NCBI RefSeq assembly: GCF_001189955.1
Contig: NZ_LFLT01000035.1
Span: 1 to 44,979 of the forward strand
Source of the DNA: Herbaspirillum chlorophenolicum
GTDB taxonomy: Bacteria > Pseudomonadota > Gammaproteobacteria > Burkholderiales > Burkholderiaceae_D
DNA: 44,979 nt
Direction of reading: 5' to 3'
The notes beneath the pieces are model-generated. The model ran no database searches. It was given only the letters and a program-made list of their open reading frames with translations, and had not been told where the DNA came from. Position numbers and translations under genes: made by a program. Shown here piece after piece: positions 1 through 7,174 of the stretch (position 1 is its first letter; each line of letters begins with the position of its first letter).

Positions 1-108
1 GTTGATCAGGTTCAGTACCCCGTACACCATCGTGTAACCCAAGGCAATCAGCGCGTACATGCTCCCTAGCACCAAACCGTTGATGATCTGCTGGATGAAT
101 ATGTCCAT
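1..108 (-). CDS. livH: Branched-chain amino acid ABC transporter permease LivH, N-terminal part
   Basis: The reverse strand encodes 36 residues from an ATG at 106-108, beginning MDIFIQQIINGLVLGSMYAL, and runs off the left edge. Such N-termini, with a first membrane helix carrying NGLVLGSMYALIALGYTMVYG, are typical of LivH inner-membrane permeases of branched-chain amino acid (HAAT-type) importers. A purine-rich ribosome site (GAAGAG) lies about 6 bases before the ATG. No binding-protein gene precedes it; the upstream neighbour is ispH, across a 577-base gap. The remainder of the permease and any livM/livG/livF genes lie outside the window. Urea or amide permeases (UrtB) have similar starts, so the substrate is inferred. 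Confidence 0.85.
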   Translation of the reverse strand, partial: MDIFIQQIINGLVLGSMYALIALGYTMVYGVLNLIN

Positions 109-461
109 GAATAACTCTTCAATCTGAAATGACGAAAAACGCAAATGCCCACGAGATTGTCGGCACTTCGCGAAAGCATGCGGATGAGCAAAATCCGTTC
201 CCGCTTGCCGGGTGGAATTCATGCGTCTCTGCACAAGACGATGCGGCCTTCATAAAAACGCCAGCATCAGCCACTGTGCAGGGCACTGAATTCTTTGCGC
301 GGGGGATATTGCGATAGGGTCAGCCGCTGCCGCCTCGGATGCGCGAGCTTCGACTCAGTCTAGAATGCCGGATGTGCCGGCACATGCCGACGGGCATATG
401 GATATGCATGGTGGGGTCTCCCTTGTCTCCTGTTTGCGCCATTGTTTGGCGTCGTGCCCTA

Positions 462-504
462 CCTGTTGGGTGGGCCTTGCGCGAGCCTGCCTGTTGGGTG
501 GCCC
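462..504. repeat. Imperfect 15-bp direct repeat
   Basis: CCTGTTGGGTGGGCC (462-476) recurs as CCTGTTGGGTGGCCC (490-504), 28 bases start to start, with one mismatch. It lies in the untranslated stretch upstream of livH. The function is unknown. Confidence 0.6.
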
Positions 505-521
505 GTCGATATTGGTGCGGA

Positions 522-554
522 ATTATACGCAGAAGCTGCGCACAATCCAGTCAA
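522..554 (-). promoter_or_regulatory. Weak sigma-70-like promoter candidate for livH
   Basis: On the minus strand TTGACT (549-554) and a perfect TATAAT (522-527) are 21 bases apart, longer than the usual 16-18. The -10 box is the only consensus one seen upstream of livH. Confidence 0.3.
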
Positions 555-633
555 AAAACAGTGCTGTTACATAAGAAATTGCGGTAAGACCAGTGAACCT
601 CATCACTTTGATGCAAGAAATATCCCCAAAATG

Positions 634-661
634 AAAAAGGCTTGCATCGGCAAGCCTTTTT
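634..661 (-). terminator. Intrinsic terminator after ispH
   Basis: The stem GGCTTGC (639-645)/GCAAGCC (650-656) with loop ATCG is flanked by A and T runs on both sides. On the minus strand it ends in TTTTT, 24 bases past the ispH stop. The symmetry could allow it to work in both directions. Confidence 0.9.
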
Positions 662-685
662 CCGGTTCTTTCATTGCCGCGCCGC

Positions 686-1651
686 TCAGGCGCTTTCCTC
701 TGCAGGCGTCTTGCGGGCATTCAGCCCCTTGGGCAGCGGGAAGGTGACGTGTTCTTCGATGCCCTCCAGCACGCGCACGCTGCGCGCGCCGATTTCCTTG
801 ATGCGCTCGATCACGGCCCGCACCAGCACCTCGGGTGCCGACGCTCCGGCCGTCACGCCGATGCGCAACTTGCCCTCTACCCACTCGGGCTTGATCAGCG
901 CAGCGTTATCGACCATGAAGGCAGGCACGCCCTTCTTCTCCGCCAGTTCGCGCAAGCGGTTGGAGTTGGAGCTGTTGGGGCTGCCGACCACGATCACCAC
1001 ATCGACCTGCGGCGCCATGAATTTCACGGCCTCCTGGCGGTTGGTGGTGGCATAGCAGATGTCGGCCTTCTTGGGTTCGGAAATCGCCGGGAAACGTTCG
1101 CGCAGGGCAGCGATGATCTCGGCGGTGTCGTCCACCGACAGCGTAGTTTGCGAGACATAGGCCAGCAATTCCGGATCGGCCACCTGCAGGCGCACCACGT
1201 CTTCCACGGTTTCCACCAGATGCATGCCTTCTTCGGTCTGGCCCATGGTGCCTTCCACCTCGGGGTGGCCGGCGTGGCCGATCATGATGATCTCGCGGCC
1301 TTCGCGGCGCATCTTGGCCACTTCCATGTGGACCTTGGTGACCAGCGGGCAAGTGGCATCAAACACGGTCAGCCCGCGCTCAGCGGCTTCCGTCTGGACC
1401 ACCTTGGGCACACCGTGGGCGGAGAAGATCACAGTGCTGCCGGCCGGGACATCGGCCAGCTCTTCAATGAACACGGCGCCCTTGGCGCGCAGGTCCGCCA
1501 CCACATAGGCGTTGTGGACGATCTCGTGGCGCACGTAGATCGGTGCGCCGAACTGCTGCAATGCGCGTTCGACGATTTCGATCGCACGATCGACGCCGGC
1601 GCAAAAACCGCGGGGCTGGGCGAGCAGGATTTCGGATTCCGCTTTATCCAT
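686..1651 (-). CDS. ispH: 4-hydroxy-3-methylbut-2-enyl diphosphate reductase (IspH/LytB)
   Basis: This is the last enzyme of the non-mevalonate (MEP) isoprenoid pathway. It reduces HMBPP to isopentenyl and dimethylallyl diphosphate using a [4Fe-4S] cluster in the cytoplasm. The 321-residue product has the three cluster cysteines at Cys17 (RGFCAGV), Cys101 (ATCPLV) and Cys199 (ICYATTN). The substrate-binding histidines His46, His79 and His129 and Glu131 are all present, offset by five or fewer residues from the E. coli enzyme. It follows fkpB by 56 bases on the same strand, the fkpB-ispH order also seen in E. coli, and ends in its own terminator. Length and motifs are normal. Confidence 0.97.
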   Translation of the reverse strand: MDKAESEILLAQPRGFCAGVDRAIEIVERALQQFGAPIYVRHEIVHNAYVVADLRAKGAVFIEELADVPAGSTVIFSAHGVPKVVQTEAAERGLTVFDATCPLVTKVHMEVAKMRREGREIIMIGHAGHPEVEGTMGQTEEGMHLVETVEDVVRLQVADPELLAYVSQTTLSVDDTAEIIAALRERFPAISEPKKADICYATTNRQEAVKFMAPQVDVVIVVGSPNSSNSNRLRELAEKKGVPAFMVDNAALIKPEWVEGKLRIGVTAGASAPEVLVRAVIERIKEIGARSVRVLEGIEEHVTFPLPKGLNARKTPAEESA

Positions 1652-1707
1652 GGTGGCTTCCTTGATTCAAAACTTGTCTACTGCCATGTAGCCGATATTG
1701 GCTCGGC

Positions 1708-2163
1708 TTACAGAATTCCAATGATTTTCACTTCAAACTTCAGCGTTTGGCCGGCCAGCGGATGATTGAAATCGAAGATGGCCCCATCATCGTCAATCGC
1801 ACGCAGGATGCCGGCAAAACGGCCGCCGCCGGGTGCGGCGAAATCGACCAGGTCGCCGATGCGGTAATCCTCGTCCATCGCCGAGTTTTCTTTCAGCGTA
1901 GCGCGCGAGATGCGCTGGATCAGTTCGTCGCTGCGCTCGCCGAAAGCTTGCTCGGGCGCCAGCTCGAAAGTCTGGTGCGCGCCTTCCGGCAGGCCCAGCA
2001 GGCAGGCTTCCAGGAATGGCGCCAATTGCCCTTGGCCGAACTGCAGCGTCGCCGGGTTTTCCTTGAAGGTGCTGACGATATCTTCGCCATCCAGCGAAGC
2101 CAGGCGGTAATGCAGGGTGAGGTAGGCGTTGTCGGTGACGACCGGGACAGATGGGCTGGACAT
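1708..2163 (-). CDS. fkpB: FKBP-type peptidyl-prolyl cis-trans isomerase (FkpB/SlpA type)
   Basis: The 151-residue product resembles cytoplasmic FKBP proteins of the SlpA/FkpB class, which combine a proline isomerase fold with an inserted chaperone (IF) domain. Visible markers are an early YLTLHYRL strand, the segment LQFGQGQLAPFLEACLLGLPEGAH (about residues 40-63) typical of the FKBP core, the EQAFGER insert boundary, and the C-terminal strand HPLAGQTLKFEVKI. There is no signal peptide. It is the first gene of an fkpB-ispH pair. Its start faces radC, so the 160 bases between them should hold divergent promoters. The substrate proteins are unknown. Confidence 0.92.
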   Translation of the reverse strand: MSSPSVPVVTDNAYLTLHYRLASLDGEDIVSTFKENPATLQFGQGQLAPFLEACLLGLPEGAHQTFELAPEQAFGERSDELIQRISRATLKENSAMDEDYRIGDLVDFAAPGGGRFAGILRAIDDDGAIFDFNHPLAGQTLKFEVKIIGIL

Positions 2164-2325
2164 GAAAGGAAATCAGAGATGCATAAGAACCCGTTATTGT
2201 AAGCCACGTTTGCTTCCAGCGCCGCGCCGGACAAAGCGTGTAGCGCTGCCATCGGCCCGATGTCGCGGAAAAGTGCCGATCCGCCTCAAGCGCCGCCCCC
2301 TATTCCCTGTTTATTGATTTCAAAG

Positions 2326-3000
2326 ATGGCAATCACTGATTGGCCCGAAGACCAGCGGCCGCGAGAACGGCTGATCCGCCAAGGCGCGGCTGCCCTGTCG
2401 GATGCGGAGTTGCTGGCCGTGTTCCTGCGTGTAGGCGTGACCGGCAAAAGTGCCGTAGACCTGGCGCGCGAGATGCTTCAGTGTTTCGGCTCTCTGGACG
2501 CATTGTTTGGCGCCGGGCTGAAAGACTTTTCCCGGATCAACGGCCTGGGCCCGGCCAAATATGCCCAGTTGCAGGCGGTCATGGAGCTCGCCAGGCGGGC
2601 GCTGGGCGAGGAACTGAAGGATGGCGCCCTGCTGAACTCGACCCAGGCGGTAGGCCAGTATCTGCGGCTCCTGTTCAAGAACAAGGCCCATGAATCCTTC
2701 GTGGTGATGTTTGTCGACATCCGCAACCGCCTGATCGCGGTGGAAGAATTGTTTCGCGGCACACTGAGCCAGGCCAGCGTCTACCCCCGCGAAGTGGTGA
2801 AGGCGGCGCTTGGACACAATGCGGCCTCAGTGATCCTGGCGCACAACCATCCCTCCGGCGATCCTGAACCCAGCCAGGCCGACCTGGTGCTCACCCGGGC
2901 ATTGAAAGACGCGCTGGCGCTGGTCGATGTGCGGGTGCTGGACCATTTCGTGGTGGCTGGAACACGCACCCATTCCTTTGCCGAGCATGGGCAGATATGA
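2326..3000 (+). CDS. radC: RadC/MPN-domain protein
   Basis: This 224-residue RadC-family protein (E. coli RadC has 222) starts [16 protein letters not shown]. The in-frame start at 2260 is possible, but the usual family N-terminus begins at 2326. The N-terminal third has a helix-hairpin-helix-like segment ([13 protein letters not shown]). The C-terminal JAB1/MPN-type domain carries the metal motif [14 protein letters not shown], where the two His and the Asp are predicted Zn ligands. The name comes from an old radiation-sensitivity phenotype; a direct repair role is disputed for the family. It diverges from fkpB and precedes rpmB by about 200 bases. Confidence 0.94.
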   Translation: MAITDWPEDQRPRERLIRQGAAALSDAELLAVFLRVGVTGKSAVDLAREMLQCFGSLDALFGAGLKDFSRINGLGPAKYAQLQAVMELARRALGEELKDGALLNSTQAVGQYLRLLFKNKAHESFVVMFVDIRNRLIAVEELFRGTLSQASVYPREVVKAALGHNAASVILAHNHPSGDPEPSQADLVLTRALKDALALVDVRVLDHFVVAGTRTHSFAEHGQI

Positions 3001-3063
3001 GTTTTCCAAGCTTATCGGCTTGCACAAACCTTTGCCAATCAAGGGCTTACGGCTGAAAGCGAT

Positions 3064-3152
3064 GTCACTTGTGACGATATACAACCAAATTGTTAAATAT
3101 TAAAATAAACAATAGACACAATTGTTTTCTGCAAGTCATTGAAAAATCAATG
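3064..3152. promoter_or_regulatory. Cluster of three dyads upstream of rpmB
   Basis: Three inverted repeats sit in an AT-rich stretch: GTCAC-TT-GTGAC (3064-3075), AAACAAT-N7-ATTGTTT (3107-3127) and CATTGA-AAAA-TCAATG (3137-3152). The last overlaps the -35 box of the rpmB promoter. They may be regulator sites or simply AT-rich structure; no binding protein can be named. Confidence 0.4.
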
Positions 3153-3167
3153 TTTTTTCCCTATACT
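3139..3167 (+). promoter_or_regulatory. Sigma-70 promoter of rpmB-rpmG
   Basis: TTGAAA (3139-3144), a 17-base spacer, and TATACT (3162-3167) lie about 41 bases before the rpmB start codon. It is a near-consensus promoter in an AT-rich stretch, as expected for a ribosomal protein operon. Confidence 0.8.
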
Positions 3168-3208
3168 CACGTTTTTCCCAAATTCGGAAATTTTTAAGGA
3201 GCATTAAC

Positions 3209-3445
3209 ATGGCACGTGTCTGCCAAGTCACCGGGAAGGGGCCGATGGTCGGCAACAACGTTTCCCATGCAAACAACAAGACTAAGCGTCGCTTCCTGCC
3301 CAACCTGCAGAACCGCCGCATTTTCGTCGAATCCGAAAATCGCTGGGTTTCCCTGCGTTTGTCCAACGCTGGCCTGCGCGTGATCGACAAGATCGGCATC
3401 GATGCCGTTCTGGCTGATCTGCGTGCTCGCGGCGAAAAAGTCTAA
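3209..3445 (+). CDS. rpmB: 50S ribosomal protein L28
   Basis: This 78-residue structural protein of the large ribosomal subunit has the L28 signature N-terminus [22 protein letters not shown]. It continues with a basic [14 protein letters not shown] stretch and ends in the usual [12 protein letters not shown] strong AAGGA ribosome site lies 8 bases before the ATG. It is co-transcribed with rpmG, 24 bases downstream, the common rpmB-rpmG pairing. Confidence 0.98.
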   Translation: MARVCQVTGKGPMVGNNVSHANNKTKRRFLPNLQNRRIFVESENRWVSLRLSNAGLRVIDKIGIDAVLADLRARGEKV

Positions 3446-3469
3446 CTAGCAGAGTAAAGGAAATCTATC

Positions 3470-3637
3470 ATGGCGAAATCCGGCCGCGACAAAATCAAAC
3501 TGGAGTCGACCGCAGGTACTGGTCACTTCTACACCACCACCAAGAACAAGCGTACTACGCCCGAAAAGATCTCGATCATGAAGTTCGATCCGAAGGCACG
3601 TAAGCACGTCGAGTACAAAGAGACCAAGATCAAGTAA
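3470..3637 (+). CDS. rpmG: 50S ribosomal protein L33
   Basis: This 55-residue protein begins [20 protein letters not shown] and ends EYKETKIK, the standard length and ends for L33 of proteobacteria. The ribosome site AAAGGAAA lies 6-10 bases upstream. It is the second gene of the rpmB-rpmG operon and is followed within 25 bases by an intrinsic terminator. The form lacks the CxxC pairs of zinc-binding L33, which is normal for this lineage. Confidence 0.98.
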   Translation: MAKSGRDKIKLESTAGTGHFYTTTKNKRTTPEKISIMKFDPKARKHVEYKETKIK

Positions 3638-3657
3638 TTGATCCGCTCTTGATGAAG

Positions 3658-3682
3658 AACCCCGCCAAGGCGGGGTTTTTTA
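3658..3682 (+). terminator. Intrinsic terminator of rpmB-rpmG
   Basis: The stem CCCCGCC (3660-3666)/GGCGGGG (3669-3675) is followed by TTTTTTATT, 20 bases after the rpmG stop. Confidence 0.93.
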
Positions 3683-3830
3683 TTGCCTGCGCGATTCATG
3701 CCGCGTCAATGCGGCAAGCTGTCGCTGCACGCATGTATGTGGCGCCACACGTCAAATGACGGCACACTGCATGCCGCTTTCGACAATCGCTCTGCCGCCC
3801 TCCTTCGGATTGGACGGAAAGCCGAAAAAC

Positions 3831-3862
3831 AAAACCCCGCGGACTTTCGTCGGCGGGGTTTT
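3831..3862 (-). terminator. Intrinsic terminator of the desaturase gene
   Basis: AAAACCCCGC (3831-3840) pairs with GCGGGGTTTT (3853-3862) around a 12-base loop. On the minus strand it ends in a T tract, about 50 bases after the desaturase stop. Confidence 0.85.
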
Positions 3863-3910
3863 GTTGTGAGAGGCAGCAGCCGTCAGGCTTGCCAACCCCT
3901 CAGCGTCGGA

Positions 3911-5107
3911 TCACGCGTAGCTGCGCAGGCGCAATGCAAAATCGCGCAGGGCCTTGATGCCGGATGCTTCAGCACGGGCACACCAGTCTTGCAATTGGTG
4001 CAGCAGTTGCTCGCGGGTCGAGTGCGAACGCTCCCAGATCGCGCCCAGTTCGATGCGCATTTCATGCATGGTCTGCAGCGCCTTGCTGTGCGTGAACAAC
4101 TCGGACAGCTGTTGCTTCTGGCCATCTTCCAGCTTGGCCGGCTCGCGCTGCAGCAGCTTCTTGGAAGACTTCAGGAAGCGCGATTCCAGCTTGGCCTTCT
4201 CGATCAGGTGATCCAGTTCATCCTTCCAGGCATGCTTGAGCGAGCTGGCGTACTTGGCGGTAACGTCGTAACGGTTGGAAATGACCGATTGCAGCGTATC
4301 GAGGTCGACGGCAGCCTTCTTGCTGTCGAACTTGGGCACCGGCGCCACTTTCTTCACCTTGGCCAGGCCAAAGGTTTCGAGGATGCGGATATACATCCAG
4401 CCGATGTCGAACTCATACCACTTGGACGAGAACTTGGCCGAGGTGCCGAAGGTGTGGTGGTTGTTGTGCATTTCTTCGCCGCCGATGATGATGCCAATCG
4501 GAAACAGGTTGGTCGCGGCGTCGTTGCAGTCGTAATTGCGGTAACCCCAATAATGGCCGATGCCATTGACCACGCCGGCAGCCCAGAACGGGATCCATGC
4601 CATCTGGACCGCCCAGATGGCCAGGCCGATGGCGCCGAACAGCAGCACGTCGATGATCAGCATGATGCCCACACCTTGCCAGCCGTACTTGCTGTAGATG
4701 TTGTGCTCGATCCAGTCGTCGGGCGTGCCGTGGCCGAATTTCTCCATGGTCTCGGCATTCTTGGACTCGTTACGGTAGAGCTCGGCGCCTTCCCACATCA
4801 CCTTCTTGATGCCGCGGGTCTGCGGGCTGTGCGGATCCTCTTCGGTTTCGCACTTCGCATGGTGCTTGCGGTGGATGGCGGCCCATTCCTTGGTCACCAT
4901 GCCGGTGGTCAGCCACAGCCACAAACGGAAGAAGTGGCTGGGGATCGCGTGCAATTCGAGTGCGCGGTGCGCCTGGCAACGATGCAGGTAGAGAGTCACG
5001 CCCACAATCGTGATATGCGTCATCACCAATGTGTAAATGACAATCTGCCAACCGCTCGCGTGCAGCAAGCCGTTGGCAACAAAGTCGAGGATCGCATCTA
5101 AGGTCAT
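3911..5107 (-). CDS. Membrane fatty acid (acyl-CoA) desaturase with long C-terminal extension
   Basis: The product is an inner-membrane di-iron desaturase introducing a double bond into fatty acyl chains. The three histidine boxes are HRCQAH (about 42-47), HRKHH (79-83) and HNNHH (214-218), between hydrophobic helix pairs. The start is the ATG at 5105-5107, 5 bases after GGAG; a GTG one codon earlier is too close to that site. The desaturase core ends near residue 255. A further ~140 charged, helical residues follow, ending ERSHSTREQLLHQLQDWC...SGIKALRDFALRLRSYA, which resembles the tail of ISL3-family transposases. It stands alone between its own promoter-like site and a terminator. The position of desaturation (probably delta-9) is inferred. 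Confidence 0.9.
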   Translation of the reverse strand: MTLDAILDFVANGLLHASGWQIVIYTLVMTHITIVGVTLYLHRCQAHRALELHAIPSHFFRLWLWLTTGMVTKEWAAIHRKHHAKCETEEDPHSPQTRGIKKVMWEGAELYRNESKNAETMEKFGHGTPDDWIEHNIYSKYGWQGVGIMLIIDVLLFGAIGLAIWAVQMAWIPFWAAGVVNGIGHYWGYRNYDCNDAATNLFPIGIIIGGEEMHNNHHTFGTSAKFSSKWYEFDIGWMYIRILETFGLAKVKKVAPVPKFDSKKAAVDLDTLQSVISNRYDVTAKYASSLKHAWKDELDHLIEKAKLESRFLKSSKKLLQREPAKLEDGQKQQLSELFTHSKALQTMHEMRIELGAIWERSHSTREQLLHQLQDWCARAEASGIKALRDFALRLRSYA

Positions 5108-5128
5108 CACTACTCCAAATAAGAAACT

Positions 5129-5157
5129 ACTATCGGATAACGAACTTGTTCCGTGAA
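5129..5157 (-). promoter_or_regulatory. Promoter candidate of the desaturase gene
   Basis: On the minus strand TTCACG (5152-5157), a 17-base spacer and GATAGT (5129-5134) sit about 20 bases before the desaturase start. Each hexamer matches four of six consensus bases. Confidence 0.4.
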
Positions 5158-5174
5158 AATGTTTTTATTTTCTT

Positions 5175-6539
5175 TTAATTTCGCTGCATTGTACGCGAAT
5201 TCTTCTCGTCTGGGCTATCAGGAGATTCCGGAACAACAGTTGCGGCGCTCTGGTTGAAACTGCGCTCGTCCATGATCCGGATGTCGCGCTTGGCGTGCGC
5301 AACCGCGATTCCATGCTGCTTGAATGCCTTCCATATTGCCCTGTTGACATCGGAAAGCACATTCAGGCGGCCATTTTCCGGATCGGTGATCCAAAAACCC
5401 AATTCCAGCTCCAGGCCGTCCGCCCCGATCTTGATCAGCAAGGCCTGCGGCGCGGTCTGTTGAGATACCCGCTGCACTCCAAGTGCGGCCTGCTCCATGA
5501 TAGACAAGACTGTTTCCACATCGTCCTGATACAAAATTGTAAGCTGTGTGGACAAACGTACAATGCGGTGGGTCAAGGAATAGTTCTGGACCGGATTGGC
5601 CATGAACATTTCGTTGGGCAACACCGACTCGATGCCGTCCAGGCCCTCCAGGATCGTATACCGGGTATTGATCTGGGTGACTTTGCCGAAATATTTATCC
5701 ACAGCAACCATGTCGCCGATCACCATGCTCCGCTCCAACAGGATGACGAAGCCGGACACGTAGCTGCTGGCGATCTTCTGCAAACCCAAACCGATACCCA
5801 CGCCAAGCGCACCGCCGAACACCGACAGCACGGTCAGGTCGATGCCCACCAGCGACAGGCTGACCAGGAAGGCGATCAGGATCAGCACCGCCTTGGTCAG
5901 GCGCGCCACCACCGTGCGCAGCGAGGAATGCATGGTGCTGACCTTCATCAGCCGGTTTTCCAGCACCGCGCCTATCCACAGGGCGATGATCAGGGTCACC
6001 AGTACCGACGCGCCGGCTTGCAAGATCGTCAACAACGATGCCTTATGGCGTCCCAGCGGCAGTTCGGTACGATCCAGATACTCGACGAAATCAGGCCACA
6101 GTCCGGTGATATAGAGCAGCACGCAGATCCACACCAGCGCCGCGATGGCCTTTTCCGACAGGTGCAGCAAGGCGCCTACGGTGGCGTCCTTGACGAAGAT
6201 GCCGCGCAGCACATAGAACACGAAGCGCATCGATACCTGGGCAACGGCCAGCGGGAACATGATTTCCCACAGCGATACCGGATGGCCGATGCGTTTGAGG
6301 CAGAAATAGGCAGCTACCAGCAACCCCAGCGCCAGCAGCGGCGACAGCACGCGGGAAAAGCTCTTGACGCCGATCTGCATCATCCGCGACTGCTCGTCGC
6401 CGCGGTCCAGTCCAAGGATCTTGCGCAGCCAGCGCGAGAGCGCTATCCCGCCCAGCACGCACAGCAGGATGACTGCCAATTGGCGCAGCAGGTCCAGCGG
6501 CTGGTAGTCGGTAAAAAGAGAAAGGAAATGGTCGGTCAT
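5175..6539 (-). CDS. MscS-family mechanosensitive channel protein
   Basis: The 454-residue product has several N-terminal membrane helices followed by the MscS pore helix and beta domain. The pore region is SVFGGALGVGIGLGLQKIASSYVSGFVILLERS, with the Gly/Ala packing and LQ-N-like junction of the family. It leads into IGDMVAVD and later VLPNEMFMANPVQNYS of the cytoplasmic cage. Such channels release solutes on hypo-osmotic shock. No Shine-Dalgarno site is clear: ATG 6537-6539 is chosen, and a TTG five codons earlier is possible. It follows the phospholipase-D-like gene by 56 bases and may share its transcript. Confidence 0.9.
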   Translation of the reverse strand: MTDHFLSLFTDYQPLDLLRQLAVILLCVLGGIALSRWLRKILGLDRGDEQSRMMQIGVKSFSRVLSPLLALGLLVAAYFCLKRIGHPVSLWEIMFPLAVAQVSMRFVFYVLRGIFVKDATVGALLHLSEKAIAALVWICVLLYITGLWPDFVEYLDRTELPLGRHKASLLTILQAGASVLVTLIIALWIGAVLENRLMKVSTMHSSLRTVVARLTKAVLILIAFLVSLSLVGIDLTVLSVFGGALGVGIGLGLQKIASSYVSGFVILLERSMVIGDMVAVDKYFGKVTQINTRYTILEGLDGIESVLPNEMFMANPVQNYSLTHRIVRLSTQLTILYQDDVETVLSIMEQAALGVQRVSQQTAPQALLIKIGADGLELELGFWITDPENGRLNVLSDVNRAIWKAFKQHGIAVAHAKRDIRIMDERSFNQSAATVVPESPDSPDEKNSRTMQRN

Positions 6540-6595
6540 GGCTGGCCGGCGCAATCAGGAAAAGACAAGATGAAGCCTGGTCATCATCACCGCAC

Positions 6596-7174
6596 TCATG
6601 GCGCCTGCTCCGCATCCTGGCGGTGGCGCTCCCAGTTGGTCGCATAACGCGCCGCCAGCGGTGGATTCTTGCCCAGCACCAGGATGTTCTCGGCGTTCTT
6701 GTGCTGCGCCGACCAGGTGAAATTGAAACTGCCGGTAATCACCGTCGCCGATGGCAAGGCGGCATCGATCACGATCACCTTGTTGTGGGCGTTGCGATAA
6801 CGCGTCTCCAGCCAAACCGGCACGCCGGCATCGCGCAATTGCCTCAAGCGCTCGGTGGAATTCTTGTCGAGCTGGCCGCCATCCATCAGCACGCGCACAT
6901 CGACGCCGCGCTTGCGGGCCGCCACCAGCGCATCCACGATGGGCCGGTTGGTCAACAGGTAAGCCTGCATCAGCACCTGCTTGCGCGCCCCGGTCAGTTG
7001 GTCGACGATCAGGCCTTCGATATCGTCCCAAGGCGCAAAAGCAGCCTGCACCGTACCTTGCGCGGCCACGGCCGGCACCGCCGCCTCTCTGGCCAAGGCG
7101 GACGAAGCCGCCACCAGGCACGACAGCAACACCGGCACCGCATGCCGGCACAGGCGATGAGATGCCAGGATCAA
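6596..7174 (-). CDS. Secreted phospholipase D-like protein, single HKD motif
   Basis: The 192-residue product has a likely cleaved signal peptide (residues 1 to about 28, ending SSALA) and one PLD domain. The catalytic motif is HNKVIVID (HxK...D), followed by GSFNFT. One-motif members such as Nuc nucleases work as dimers and cleave phosphodiesters, either nucleic acid or lipid, so the substrate cannot be read from sequence. The ATG overlaps the stop of the upstream rRNA methyltransferase gene (ATGA, 7171-7174), implying translational coupling. The MscS gene follows. The pairing of an exported hydrolase with an rRNA methylase has no obvious functional logic. Confidence 0.87.
   Translation of the reverse strand: MILASHRLCRHAVPVLLSCLVAASSALAREAAVPAVAAQGTVQAAFAPWDDIEGLIVDQLTGARKQVLMQAYLLTNRPIVDALVAARKRGVDVRVLMDGGQLDKNSTERLRQLRDAGVPVWLETRYRNAHNKVIVIDAALPSATVITGSFNFTWSAQHKNAENILVLGKNPPLAARYATNWERHRQDAEQAP

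Larger units (their letters stand above)
109..633. other. Long leader/intergenic region upstream of livH
   Basis: About 525 bases with no convincing gene. Short open frames exist on both strands but show neither ribosome sites nor family resemblance. Visible items are an imperfect 15-bp direct repeat at 462-504 and a weak minus-strand promoter-like pair (TTGACT at 549-554, TATAAT at 522-527, spacing 21). If that promoter is real, the livH transcript would carry a leader of about 400 bases. Confidence 0.5.

Noticed and set aside
129..747. Several short open frames on both strands before ispH
   Set aside because: No ribosome sites, no recognisable family, and they overlap the ispH terminator or its antisense.
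674..1765. Long plus-strand open frame antisense to ispH, and similar ones antisense to the desaturase, MscS, rRNA methylase, hppA and aldolase genes
   Set aside because: His/Gln/Arg-rich translations with no domains, as expected from the opposite strand of GC-rich coding sequence.
2260..2325. 22-residue N-terminal extension of RadC
   Set aside because: The family begins at [16 protein letters not shown], and the added part overlaps the probable divergent promoter area.
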